64,000 nt of DNA from Pardosa pseudoannulata (lineage: Eukaryota > Arthropoda > Arachnida > Araneae > Lycosidae): NCBI GenBank assembly GCA_032207245.1, contig CM063498.1, positions 53,672,669 to 53,736,668 on the forward strand, in the 5' to 3' direction. The notes beneath the pieces are model-generated. The model made no database searches. It was not told the DNA's origin and saw nothing but the letters and a program-made list of their open reading frames with translations. Shown one piece after another: positions 23,463-34,152 of the stretch. Position numbers and translations under genes: made by a program. Position 1 is the stretch's first letter, and each line of letters opens with the position of its first letter.

Positions 23463-23685
23463 GTTCAGCTCGTATAAATCTCTATTCCCTGTTTTCTTTC
23501 CACAAAGAAAAGTATTGCGCCTATTTCAAATCAAGTGACTGGCAGATGTAACAAAGCAGACTCACCATATACTTTTCCTTTGTTTGCATTTTGTTTAGTT
23601 GGTGCAAATAAAAATAGTTTAGAGTAGTAACAGTGATCAGATAGTACAAAAAATGTATTCACATTTCTTTTATCTCAAAGGGGTC

Positions 23686-23722
23686 AAAATGACACCTACC
23701 GTATTTCTAGGTAAAATCATTG
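23686..23722. repeat. piggyBac-type terminal motif, inner copy
   Basis: GGTCAAAATGACACCTACCG and CGTATTTCTAGG occur in the same orientation as the outer motif 175 bases away. The unit B copy keeps a TTAA directly after CTAGG at 62,820-62,823. Confidence 0.5.
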
Positions 23723-23859
23723 GTTAGCAATACAATAAATATAAGATTTTCTTTAAATATTTACTATTTCTTAAATTACAATGATTTTAGAAAAGTCAAG
23801 AAAAGATTAAGATATTTTCGAAAAAAAAAAGAAAATCTGTGAGAGATAAACGATCGCTA

Positions 23860-23896
23860 GGGGTCAAAATGACCCTTTTCGTATATCTAGTGTTAA
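23860..23896. repeat. piggyBac-type terminal motif, outer copy with TTAA
   Basis: Read from the right it is TTAA then CACTAGATATACGAAAAGGG and TCATTTTGACC, the style of a piggyBac end next to its TTAA target. TTAA is at 23,893-23,896. Confidence 0.55.
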
Positions 23897-23899
23897 GAG

Positions 23900-24275
23900 A
23901 AAGTCATAAGCTTCACTGTAAAAGGCAGAAGATAAAATGAACATCGAAACAAGTGCTAAAACAGGGTTAGACCCTATAGCAGAAAAGTGTTCCCAACAGA
24001 ATGTAGCATATTTGGAGTTATGAACAAGAAAAATGAATTTAGATCAGTTGATAAAACTGAGCCATTTGCCAGCTATAGCTGGATAATTCAGTCAGATGAT
24101 AAAAAAGTTGCATCTATTTCAGGGAAATCTTAGGTAAATGGGTTGGAAGAATTTAAGTCATGGACACTCCTTTAAATAAGACCTTTTTAGCTTTGAAACC
24201 AGATTTTAAGGAATAAGAATTGTAAAGAGAAATGATTTTAAGAGATATTAAAGTGTAATCATTTTGATATAGCCC
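23900..24275. repeat. Dispersed repeat that ends in a palindromic microsatellite, second copy
   Basis: This is the same family as 10,200-10,643, with GTGCTAAAACAGGGTTAGA and TTTGATATAGCCCAACAC. Confidence 0.65.
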
Positions 24276-24367
<92 letters not shown>

Positions 24368-24440
24368 TAGGTATATACATGTATATATATATATATATAT
24401 ATCTGTATATATATGTGTGTGTGTCTGTGTGTGCGTGTGT
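24276..24440. repeat. (CA)n(TA)n(TG)n palindromic microsatellite
   Basis: AC repeats, TA repeats with a few CA and GG interruptions, and GT repeats in sequence. Confidence 0.95.
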
Positions 24441-25130
24441 GATTGTCAGGTCTAAAAAGGGTCTAATTTCTATAAATTCTTACTGAATATTTATATAAAT
24501 TCTTACGGAAAGATGGTTTCTATTGGCTTGAAAATTTGGACTTCTTAAAGAGAATCTTCGTAATTTGGAAGCACGTACCAACTGAAATACTAATATACTT
24601 GGCCTGCCATTTGTGTATGTTTCGTCTGAAATTTTGGACCACCAACCAATTTTAAGAACCTCAATAGTCAGGGCCCGATTTATACCTCTGGGGTCCTCAG
24701 GTCACAGTGTCATACGGCGCCCCCATACATTTAGGTTTCTCGAACTCCAGAGTGATTTTATTTTATAAGCTGCTATACCAGTTTAAATACTTCCTACTGG
24801 TATACATAACCTAAATATTTTGTGTATTTAATGAAATAAAATAATTTTTTTTTAATTTTAGCATTCCACTAAACTAACTTCAAACATATTACAGATACCT
24901 ATGCATTCTAAGTACAATATCTAACATTAACTATAAAACGTGTGATATTGAGTCAAATTAAGATTACCTGTAACATTTTTAAAGGAAAAAAGTACTGGTT
25001 TAAATTAATAAAATTTACCATTTTAAGTAAACTATTATGTGAGACATTGTTTTACAAAATTCCAAAAATTAAATACTTTTATTCTTAAATTACCAATTTT
25101 TAAAAATTTTTATTTGTATGTACTTTCTGT
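24441..25130. mobile_element. Unit A-specific segment with a possible hAT-type end
   Basis: This 0.7 kb has no counterpart in unit B, where the microsatellite joins directly to the sequence at 25,137. CAGGGCCCGATTTATACC at about 24,669 and GGCGCCCCCATAC at about 24,717 resemble a hAT transposon end. No transposase or second end is visible, so this is weak. Confidence 0.3.
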
Positions 25131-25564
25131 TGCCTGTAAGAACAGCCTTAGCATTCAAAGTGATAACAACGGCATAAAGTTAATAATGATCTCAATTTTT
25201 CCTTAGAGAATATACACCTGAATAAAGAAAGTATAAACAAAGGTCATACGTAAAAGTCTTAAATTCAGCCTTTTGTTTTCAGGAGTGTAAAAGGAATATA
25301 AACTCGATTATTTACGTTCTACATTTAATTTAGACAGGGAAGGAAAAAGTGAAAAATAGTGCATGAATTGAGAAGAGTGTAGAGAATTTAAGGATAAATA
25401 ATTTTTACATATTTTTTATATATGGACGTTTTAAAATATGTCTAAAAGTACATATATAAATGTTAGTGCATATACAAGTATGTAAGTATATTTACACATA
25501 TATATGTAATTACATAAATGAGATTGTAGATGTTCGTGTATGATATGTAGAACAATTATTTGTG

Positions 25565-25566
<2 letters not shown>

Positions 25567-25657
<91 letters not shown>
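25567..25657. repeat. (TA)n microsatellite
   Basis: About 90 bases of TA repeats with one GTATA interruption. Confidence 0.95.
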
Positions 25658-25658
<1 letters not shown>

Positions 25659-26475
25659 GTATACATCTTCAAAATTTTGCATTTCAATCATGATTAAAAT
25701 ATTAAGCATATATTGAACATATAGGAATTAATGCTTATATATTTGTTTTCAAAGTGCATATAAGAAAGATAATGTCAACATTCTTTGTTGGTATTTTATA
25801 CTTCCAAAAGTTAAGTAACACTTTACACTTAAAAGTTAGTAACAATTCGAAATATAACTTTCTACATTTTCTACATTTTTTACTGTATAACTAATAAAAA
25901 ACTATGTGCCACTTTAAATTTGTTAAAAGTGATGTCCTTAAATTCTTTAATTTAATTCCAGACAAAATAATAAAATCATTGTAATTATTGCCCACTTCAT
26001 TACCCTGGGAACAAATTTTAAAAAATTAGAATGAATAAATATTATAATGTGCACAAATACCAATAAATAATTACACCTAAAACTTCTAAAATCAAATGAA
26101 ACCATGCAGTAAATTAAATATTTGTTTAAGTATTTTAATTTCAGTTAAAATATAACTTGTCATTTCAAATGTATATAGAAAGCATGGAAACAGTTTTGCT
26201 CCCCTCCTCTTTTCATTTATGAAGTAAGGTTTTTAAGAATCAATAGAAAAATTTACAAATTCAACAATAGTTAAAATATCTTTTTTTTTTTTACCAGTCA
26301 AACATTTCTTAGAATACTAAACAAAATGAATATTTAACATAGAAATTCTGTCTGTAAAAGCCTATTTCAACAACCCCCCAATTGTAAAAAAGATGTCTCC
26401 CCAACAGAAGAAGAAGAGTAAAAAGACGCCACTATAAAGATGTATGAAACAAGAATAATTTTAAAATTAAAATAC

Positions 26476-26481
26476 TTTATT
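26476..26481 (-). terminator. Poly(A) signal of gene copy 3
   Basis: AATAAA on the minus strand, about 160 bases after the stop codon. Confidence 0.6.
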
Positions 26482-26639
26482 GATATTGCTAAAATTCGAA
26501 GAACGATAAACATACATTTCTAGTCAATTCTTCATGTGAAACTTTCACAAGAGTATACACGAGATCACTGTAAAATATAACTGAACTCACTCTGTATATT
26601 TCTTTTCTCTTCGGAGACCCAGCAATCATTAAAATTGCA

Positions 26640-27194
26640 TCAACGGAGCCGCTCATCAGCATACTTGTCCAGAACTTCATAACCGGGAAAGGCTCCCTGA
26701 TAAAGGGTCATATAAAATCCAGCCCGTTGGAGCAGGTAGCGAACGAATCCTTCGTGCTCATCTAATTCTGCAATCTTGGAGCAAAACTGGCAAACAGTTA
26801 TCAGGAACGAAACGTATGAACAGGGAGACTTTCTATTTAAAAACAAACGACACCATCCCACGACAAAATTTTCTATTTCCTCAAGGGCCTTGGCGAATTC
26901 TTCCCCACTATCGTTGGTGATGATTATGGACTGGATGCTCAAACGGACGTAGTCATCGTATTCCGGGCAATACTGCCTTGTTTCATTCAGTAACTGGACG
27001 AGGAAGATCCCGAACCCAGGCTTAAAATCAAAGTTCCCGCTTTCTTTGATATTTAAGGAACTCACCCTATTTCTTGATTCCTCATCGACAGTAGGGTCAT
27101 TTTCAAATACGAACAAGAATGCATCTTTGATAAAGTGACGCAATCGACACTTGTCGGGGTGGAGGGCATCCTGTATACGACTCTCAAGATCCAT
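26640..27194 (-). CDS. Intronless helical protein, putative Bcl-2-like family, copy 3
   Basis: This 184-residue ORF starts MDLESRIQDALHP. It is the most divergent in its N-terminal half (NIKESGNFDFKPGFGIF). The BH3-like helix is LVQLLNETRQYCPEYDD, the BH1-like segment keeps VVGWCRLFL, and the BH2-like end is AFPGYEVLDKYADERLR. A one-base deletion after CTCC changes the last residues and stops early compared with copy 1. It has no partner in the visible part of unit B; that partner should lie just beyond the right edge. The frame is intact. Confidence 0.75.
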   Translation of the reverse strand: MDLESRIQDALHPDKCRLRHFIKDAFLFVFENDPTVDEESRNRVSSLNIKESGNFDFKPGFGIFLVQLLNETRQYCPEYDDYVRLSIQSIIITNDSGEEFAKALEEIENFVVGWCRLFLNRKSPCSYVSFLITVCQFCSKIAELDEHEGFVRYLLQRAGFYMTLYQGAFPGYEVLDKYADERLR

Positions 27195-27550
27195 TTTACA
27201 GATGAAGGAAAATACGAGATTCCTATAACCAGACTGAGACTTAGGCGAAAAAGCTGTAATGTGAATGCACGTGGTACTTCACGATCACCACACAATAACG
27301 CAATAAACACAGTACGAAAACGCTCTCCAAATACTTGTTCAATAGGCAAAGGTGGAATTTTCTGATTGGCGAAAGTATATGGGCTTTTCATAACATTCAA
27401 AGGAACCGGACCAATCCTTCCACTCTCACTGATAAGAAATTTCCTAAGAAACAGGTGTGTAGAACGTAAGCCTTTAATCTGCAACCCCCTCCCTATTGTG
27501 ACTGCATGTAAACATGGGATTTGCATATAATAATAAAAACCACTTTTGGT
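27195..27550 (-). promoter_or_regulatory. Conserved 5' region of gene copy 3
   Basis: A minus-strand CCAAT lies at 27,365-27,369, a plus-strand CCAAT near 27,411, GAAATTTC near 27,436 and the ATTTGCAT octamer near 27,519, as in copy 1. Confidence 0.4.
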
Positions 27551-27859
27551 GAAAAGTTTCAGGAAAAGACTGAGAAGTGAAAACTAGTGAATTTCTTGTA
27601 TTTTACTATAAAAAAAAAATCCGTGCCACTATTTGATAATTAGAAAATATTTTCTAAAAATTTTGTGATATTTAAAGTTAAATATGAAAGTATTTCAAAA
27701 TAATAAAATGAAAAACGAGTGATTTTTAATCGTATATTAACATGTAGGCAATGTTTTAATGTCTATTAAGAGGATAATATTGTAAATTGAGAGAAAAGAT
27801 GCCATGTTTCGGTAAAAAATGATTACCTATAAAATTAAGATTATTTTATATAAAATTTT

Positions 27860-30060
27860 ATATTTTATTAAAATTGAATTTTTTTTAGTTTATAGATATA
27901 CTAAAACAAATGTTTATATTATTTAAAACAGTTTTGGAATTCGCATTATATGTATACGACAATTGTTGCGTTAAGAAAGACCGACTGCTTATCTAATGCA
28001 TCTCGAGGTAGTATAGATGTCAACCGTTTGGAATTAAACACGAAATTAGTCATTCTAGGTGTTTTATTTAGAGAGAGGGCTTTACACGATATTAATTTAA
28101 AAATCGTTTAAATGTACCATATAGAGTGTTAATTATGTATTTATTCTTTCAAACACTCTAGGTTAAAAGATGCTGCATTATTAAGGCATCCTTTTCACGA
28201 TTTTTCGAGTTTTTTTTTATAAATTCCCAATGAAGATTAAAATTATTGGCCTTGATAAAAACTCAACGGAGATTTACAGCAATTAAGTATATGCAAGCTC
28301 AGTTTTCATATATATTAATACTTAATGAAAAAAATATATTATGCAACATTAGATTCCTTATACACCTATTTAATTACACGCTTTCTTTTATTTTGAATGT
28401 GAGATTTGTCCTGAAACTTTTATTAGTATCTAAATGTATTTTATTTATTATATTTAAAATTTACACAACTATCCCCTATATAACAATATCCCAAGTTATA
28501 TGTTCGGTCTCTGCTGAAAGTGAATATCGATTATTGAGGAGGTTGTACCTGGAATGGATAGAGGCATCCATATTTGATTCTTGATGAATTAGGATTAGCA
28601 AAAATCAAAACAAGTTCACAAGCGTTTGAAATCCACCCCTTCCCCCGTTTTCGATCATTTAATGCTATTATTTCTAGCCCTATTTTCCTCAGTCAAGAGT
28701 TATGATTAAATTCATAATTTTTTCACATTATAAATAGATGAAATTACCATTTTTTTTCTGGCATTACGACGTTAGTACAATAACCATGTCTTTTAATAAT
28801 TTCTTATTTTAAATTATTTAAATATCGTCTGAATAATGTCCATACGTTTTATCATTGAACAGTGATATTACGTAAATAGTTTTCTTTTATATTTTGTTTA
28901 AATAACAGATTAGGTATATATGTGAAAATTTTAAATTTAATCATCGATTATTGTTTTTGAAATGAAAATTTTATTATCTGTATTAACAAAAAATACTTTT
29001 CATAAAATAGTATAAATATATTTCGCGGACAAATAATTATCCTGGTTTCAAGCTATATATCTTTGAAAATAAAGGATTTCGTTCGTTTGTGTTTTGTACA
29101 TAACCAGACTGTTTGCAATCGATTAGCTAATTTTTAGACATTATTCATATATACCGTTAAAAAAAATAATTGTCATTATTAATACCACTTCTGTCCATCC
29201 TATCCCGTATTATGACAAAATAAATTAAGGTTAGCAACTAACATGCGGTCAATAAGAATAAACAAATTATTGAGCTGGTACCAGATAATTCTCAGCCAAA
29301 TAGCAAAACATTTTTTTTACTGCCCTATCGTTCTGGTTAAAAAGTATTGATTAAGCTGCAAATAATTGTAACTAATCAGGATTATAAAAACATGAGTATA
29401 TAAACATAAATTTATTGCCTCAGATTACTCGTTTGTATTAAATTTTACACTTCCAGAATATTTTCCTCGAATAAAAATAAAATAATTAATTGTGTTGCAT
29501 TATAATTTAACAACATACAGAGCGGCCGTTAAATTAAGAAATTTATCGATCTGTGGCTCTTATAGTAGCATCTCGGTAGCGTATTAAATTTGTAGTGTAA
29601 AATTTGCTAATGTGAATTTAGTGTAAATTTTATATGCATTTAATTTTTCACTAAAAATAATATACTGTGTGTAAATTTAGTGTCAATTAGATCTGTAAAC
29701 TTTACATTTTCATATTGTTTTTTCAAATTATAATACAATACTTACTTGTGGTACATCAGAATTTCACAAAAAAATTATTGAGGTGGTTTTAAAAAAAACA
29801 ATATCTATTTATGGATCTTTCGTCGATATTCCATAATTAAAATAAATCTGTCCCGATCTCCTCAAGTGTTTCCTTCAAACTTCTAAAGCTCTTAAGGCTT
29901 TGTAAATTTTTGTTAAATTAATTTCTTTTTTTTACAAATTGGTTACAATTTTCTTTAGAATACACAGGCTTAATTCCTCTCTTATCCACACAGTTTCTCT
30001 TAACAGTGTAAAAATGACTGCATCCAATTTAACGATTAATCGATGTAATATAGCGTAGAA
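27860..30060. repeat. AT-rich repeats continuing the cassette
   Basis: Blocks match 1,870-3,180 in order: TTTATAGATATACTAAAACA, the CTCAACG block near 28,260, the TTTATCGATCTGTGGC block near 29,545, and the TCCACACAG block near 29,983. Decay is stronger than between units A and B. Confidence 0.6.
28470..28700 (+). pseudogene. Possible hAT transposase C-terminal relic
   Basis: One frame reads TIPYITISQVICSVSAESEY then RLLRRLYLEW. This faintly resembles the IPVTVASAERSFSKLKLI region of hAT transposases, and SIFDS and DELGLAKIK follow after a stop. The similarity is weak and could be chance. Confidence 0.2.
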
Positions 30061-30069
30061 CATGATTTT

Positions 30070-31015
30070 AAGTATTCTGTAAGAAGTTTGTTCAATATAG
30101 CGCTTGAAAAAGCTGTCCGAGGTTCTAATATAAACACCAGAGATACTATTTTTAATAGAACCATTCAGCTATTGGCCTTTGCTGATAATATTGATGTCAT
30201 TTTCAGAACAAAACAAGCAGTAATTGAAGCTTTTGTCTCCCTCGAGGAGTCTGCAAGAGGCATGGGTCTCACTATTAACCAAGAAAAAAAACAAAAGTTT
30301 TGACTGTAACACAGAAAAATTATGACTTATCTTTTTTAAAATCAATAATTTTATTTTTGAAAGTGCACAACACTTTTAGTATCTAGTAACCATCTTGAGT
30401 AATAATAATGATATAACACATAAAATAAACAACAGGTTACTTATGGCAAACAAGTGTTTTTATAGGTTGCGAAACCACTTAAAATCCAAATGTAATAATT
30501 TTAAAACAAAAATTAATTTATATTAAACCTCAATCAGACCTCTTGTTTAATATATCATCTAGTGCTGGCCATTAAAGGAATATGAAATAAATAAGCTATT
30601 GCTTTTTGAGAGAAAAATACTTAGGAAAATCTTTGGAGCAGTTAAACAAAATGATGTCTGTAGAATCCAATGTAATTAGGAAATATACAATAGATTTAAA
30701 GAAATATAGTGTCAAAGTTTTTAAGGCCAGCCGAATTAGACGGCTTTGACACCATTTTAGTTATGAAGATTCTAACCCAACTAAACAAGTTATCTTTTTA
30801 AAAATTGAAGGCAAGCGAAAAAGAAGAAACCCTGCCACCAAACAGAATGTATAGATTCCGTAGAGAGGGAATTAAGATAACTCGGAGTCCATCTTTAGCG
30901 ATCTATTGTTATATGATAGAGAAAGGTGGGGGAAGCTTATGGAGAGGGCCTTGGCCTGTAATAGGCTGTAGTACTGATGAAGAAGAAAAAGAAGAAAGTA
31001 TTGCTGCTTATTATT
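30070..31015 (+). pseudogene. RTE/Jockey-like reverse transcriptase 3' relic
   Basis: An open stretch at 30,088-30,303 reads FNIALEKAVRGSNINTRDTI, then IQLLAFADNIDVIFRT and SARGMGLTINQEKK, which is the catalytic and following region of a non-LTR RT. The catalytic ADD is changed to ADN. Beyond a stop, pieces such as LLFERKILRKIFGAV, SRIRRLRHHF and EGKRKRRNPATK are recognisable in several frames as the usual C-terminal end. In unit B-like cassettes this place is occupied by the FLYWCH region, so this is an insertion or replacement in cassette 3. Confidence 0.7.
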
Positions 31016-31016
31016 A

Positions 31017-32620
31017 AGGTTATTGTGCCCCAATATATGAACAACAAACTGCAAAGAGAATTCGGAATGAACTTCTCTCAAACATCACTTTACAGAGAAA
31101 TATTTTAAGTTGTTAAAACTATAGAATAATCTATACTGACATCTTTAAAATTTATTCCCCAGCCTTTGAAAATGTGTTTTCTATCCCTGATCTAGAATAT
31201 TGATTTATATATGAACGATCACGAATTAATATTTTATTATAGATTTTCTACTTGTAAGGGGGTAATAAATATACATTTTCATGTTTATTACACCATTTTT
31301 ATGTTTATTGAATACTAGTCTGTTTCGAAGGGTTGAGTTTAGTTAATTTGACTTCATTGAAACGTAGAATCAACAAAAACATTGGTCACACAGAAAATAA
31401 ATCAGAATTTTTAAACTTCATTTTAATAAAGCTCACAATTTAAACGCATATAAATTTTAATATCTGTTACACTAACATTTCTTTATATATTTTCTCTCTT
31501 TTTTAGTACAGGGGCATTCGATGCAGTTTATCCTCTGGGTTTATATATGTTTTTCCTTTAAAATCTTTAACAATATAAAAGGACAAATTCGCATTTTTAG
31601 AGTTACATTTTTATAAGAGTTATATAACATTTTTTGGTAAAAGAATAATATTTCAAACAATAATAATCTCGAACTACATAGGATAAAAAGATATCGTGAA
31701 TATCTAAACCAGAATTTCTTTTATATATTTTAAAATTAAAATTAAGAAATAAATATTTCTGTTTGGGATAATCTTTTAAAATATTATTTTGAAATATATT
31801 GAATTTTAGTTCAATGTGGATATTGTATCATATACAGCTATAATATAAAAAAATTAAAATAATATTTTATGAAATATTATATAAATAAAATAAAAAAATA
31901 TAATGTTCTTATAGTTTTATATGTAATACCTTCTTACGAGGTTACTGCAGCCACATTCAATTTTTATCATCCGTTATGTTTAATGATACAGAAATAATTA
32001 TAAAAACCGTATTTTATTAAAAAATATTTTGTACCTCGAAATTTTAACACAAATGATAAAATATTATTAATATCGATAAGAGATTAAAGAGAGAGCAATA
32101 TTGTGTTTTTTTTTCTCAATTATTCGAAATTTATTTCATGTAGAGCCACCCTAAACGTTTTTTAAAATCTCAATGATAATATAAATCATTGCCTATCTTC
32201 TTTACATTTTTGTTACCTCTAGAACTAATTTTTGTTCCCTTCTCCTTTGAAGCTAATTACATCTGTAAATTACTGTCAGTACGAATGACACATATCCAAT
32301 CCTTTTCAGAAATTTACAATCGTATCTAGAAGGCTTAGTCTGTTAATCTCTGTCAAACTATTCTTTGCGGTACATTATTGCTGTCAGTACAGGGAAGACT
32401 TGTAAAGTGTAACACTGCCCCTATATTCAATAAAATATATGTTTGTGTAGCTCAATAACATAAACCTTTCAAAAGCTTGTTGGTAAATTATCTCAGGCAA
32501 GTGTACAAAGAAAAGATGGGATATTAGAAGGAAAAGAAAATCTTGAGGAGACAAAAGTTTACCGGAAGTACATACAACTCAAACATTCTACTTTCAAGCA
32601 CCCCCAGACGTTTGAATACT
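31017..32620. repeat. AT-rich dispersed repeat block, copy in cassette 3
   Basis: It begins GGTTATTGTGCCCCAATATA, matching 6,430, and runs through GATAATCTTTT and CTTGTTGGTAAATTATCTCA. It is repeated again at 34,540-35,820. It has no gene. Confidence 0.7.
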
Positions 32621-32819
32621 AAGGTTTATTCATTGGATTTATTCATATGGTGTATTAATTTTTCTTTTAACAGAGCCTCTAAATGATAATAAGGAAATTA
32701 TACATGAATCACTCCTCTAATTTCTAAGTATAAGAAGCGCATGTTACCGTAGTACCTGAGAAAAAAATTCTTAATTATCAAAAATAAAAGATGTTTTTAG
32801 TAAAATATAGCTCTATGTA

Positions 32820-33344
32820 CGCTAACATATCTTCATAAATATTTTGTTTTTTCATCATAGAAAGCATTCGATGCAATTTATCATCTGGATTTACATATTT
32901 TTTTCCTTTTAAATTTTTGAAAATATAAAAGAACTAACTCATATTTTAGAGCTACTTTTTTATAAGCGTTACATATTATTTTTTGTTAAAAGAATACTAT
33001 TTTAAAAAACTTCCATGTGATTAATAATACTGAACAATATAGGATGAATACATATTGGTGAATAACTGCACAGAATTTCTTTTATGTGATTTGAATTAAA
33101 ATTGAGATATAAAAATTTCTGTTTGGATAATCTTGGAAAATATTCTTCTGAAATAAATGAATTTTAGTTCTATAAAGATGTAGTATCATATGTAACTAAA
33201 ATATAAAAAAATTGTGTAAAATATTTTATGAAATATTATAAACACTATATAAAAATATAATGTTATAATTTTGTATATAATACCAGCTTATTTGGTTACT
33301 ATAGCCACATTCAGTTTTCATCACCTATTATGTTTTGATACAGT
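32820..33344. repeat. AT-rich dispersed repeat block, left part, interrupted by an LTR element
   Basis: This is another partial copy of the 6,900-7,430 segment. It is broken at GATACAG at about 33,344 and continues at 34,152. Confidence 0.65.
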
Positions 33345-34152
33345 ATGGTAATGTATCCATACTCCATGGTGAACTTTAGGCAAATCAAATATCACCTTCA
33401 CTGCTACTTCAACTGAGAGAATACACATGTACTCAAAAACTTGAATTGGTGGTGAGTTGAACCAGACTGTGCACGTGCTATCGAGCTGAAGCAGGCCTTA
33501 CTTAAAATAAAATGATGTTTTAATTCAATTGGTGAAAGTGTTATATAAACCACCTATGCAACAATACCACATTGGTGACTCGGACGTGAGTGACAACTGA
33601 ATTATTTTGTATTTGCTAGCAAAATGACTGAAACGGCTGCAGTGAAAATTCCTGTATTTATTTAGGAATAAATAGACCCAGCATTGTGGTTTACTATGAT
33701 TGAATCCACTTTCCAACTCGCAGTGCCAAAGCCGATAACAGACTCAAGAACGAAATATAATTACTGCGTTTCACATCTACCGCCGGAAATAGCCATGACA
33801 GTCCGAGATATTATACTTTCACCGGATAGTGCTGATCCCTACAAAAATTTGAAGGATGAAATTGTACTCCGTTGTGGGGAAACGAAATCTCAAGAAATTC
33901 GTCGATTGTTAGCTGGCGAACAACTTGGGGATAGAAAGCCATCGGAGCTTCTTCGTTTTATGCAGCGGCGAGCAGAAAACCAAAATGTGCCCGACTCTCT
34001 TTTACTTGAATTATTTCTACAACAGTTACCGTCAAATGCCCAATTTATTTTAGCATCTGTACAAGATCTTACGCCTAATAAAGCTGCAGAAGTAGCCGAC
34101 AAAGTTTTGGATATTTCCCCATACCATTCCCCCATTCAACCATACCGCAACA
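33345..34152 (+). mobile_element. Ty3-type LTR retrotransposon fragment (partial LTR, primer site, gag)
   Basis: It sits inside a repeat block whose two halves resume on each side. Its first 215 bases look like LTR sequence ending near CCTATGCAACA. CATTGGTGACTCGGACGTGA at about 33,570 is the usual primer-binding region, and gag follows. Everything after mid-gag, including pol and the 3' LTR, is missing. Confidence 0.65.
33624..34140 (+). pseudogene. Ty3-type gag fragment with two stop codons
   Basis: The ATG at 33,624 opens MTETAAVKIPVFI, followed by TAG and TAA within three codons. The same frame then runs open: IDPALWFTMIESTFQLAV, PPEIAMTVRDIILSPD, RRLLAGEQLGDRKPSELLR and LELFLQQLPSNAQFILASV. 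This is a retrotransposon capsid region of the type common in spider genomes. From about residue 168 the frame runs into host repeat DNA. It cannot make a normal Gag. Confidence 0.8.

Larger units (their letters stand above)
25140..28160. repeat. Gene cassette repeat, copy 3
   Basis: It extends further downstream of the gene than copy 2. The stretch 25,140-25,560 matches 36,690-37,100 and 63,629-64,000. It contains a TA array and gene copy 3. Confidence 0.75.

Noticed and set aside
23299..23538. Plus-strand ORF in the piggyBac region
   Set aside because: The minus strand reads as the piggyBac N-terminus, so the plus-strand ORF is a shadow.
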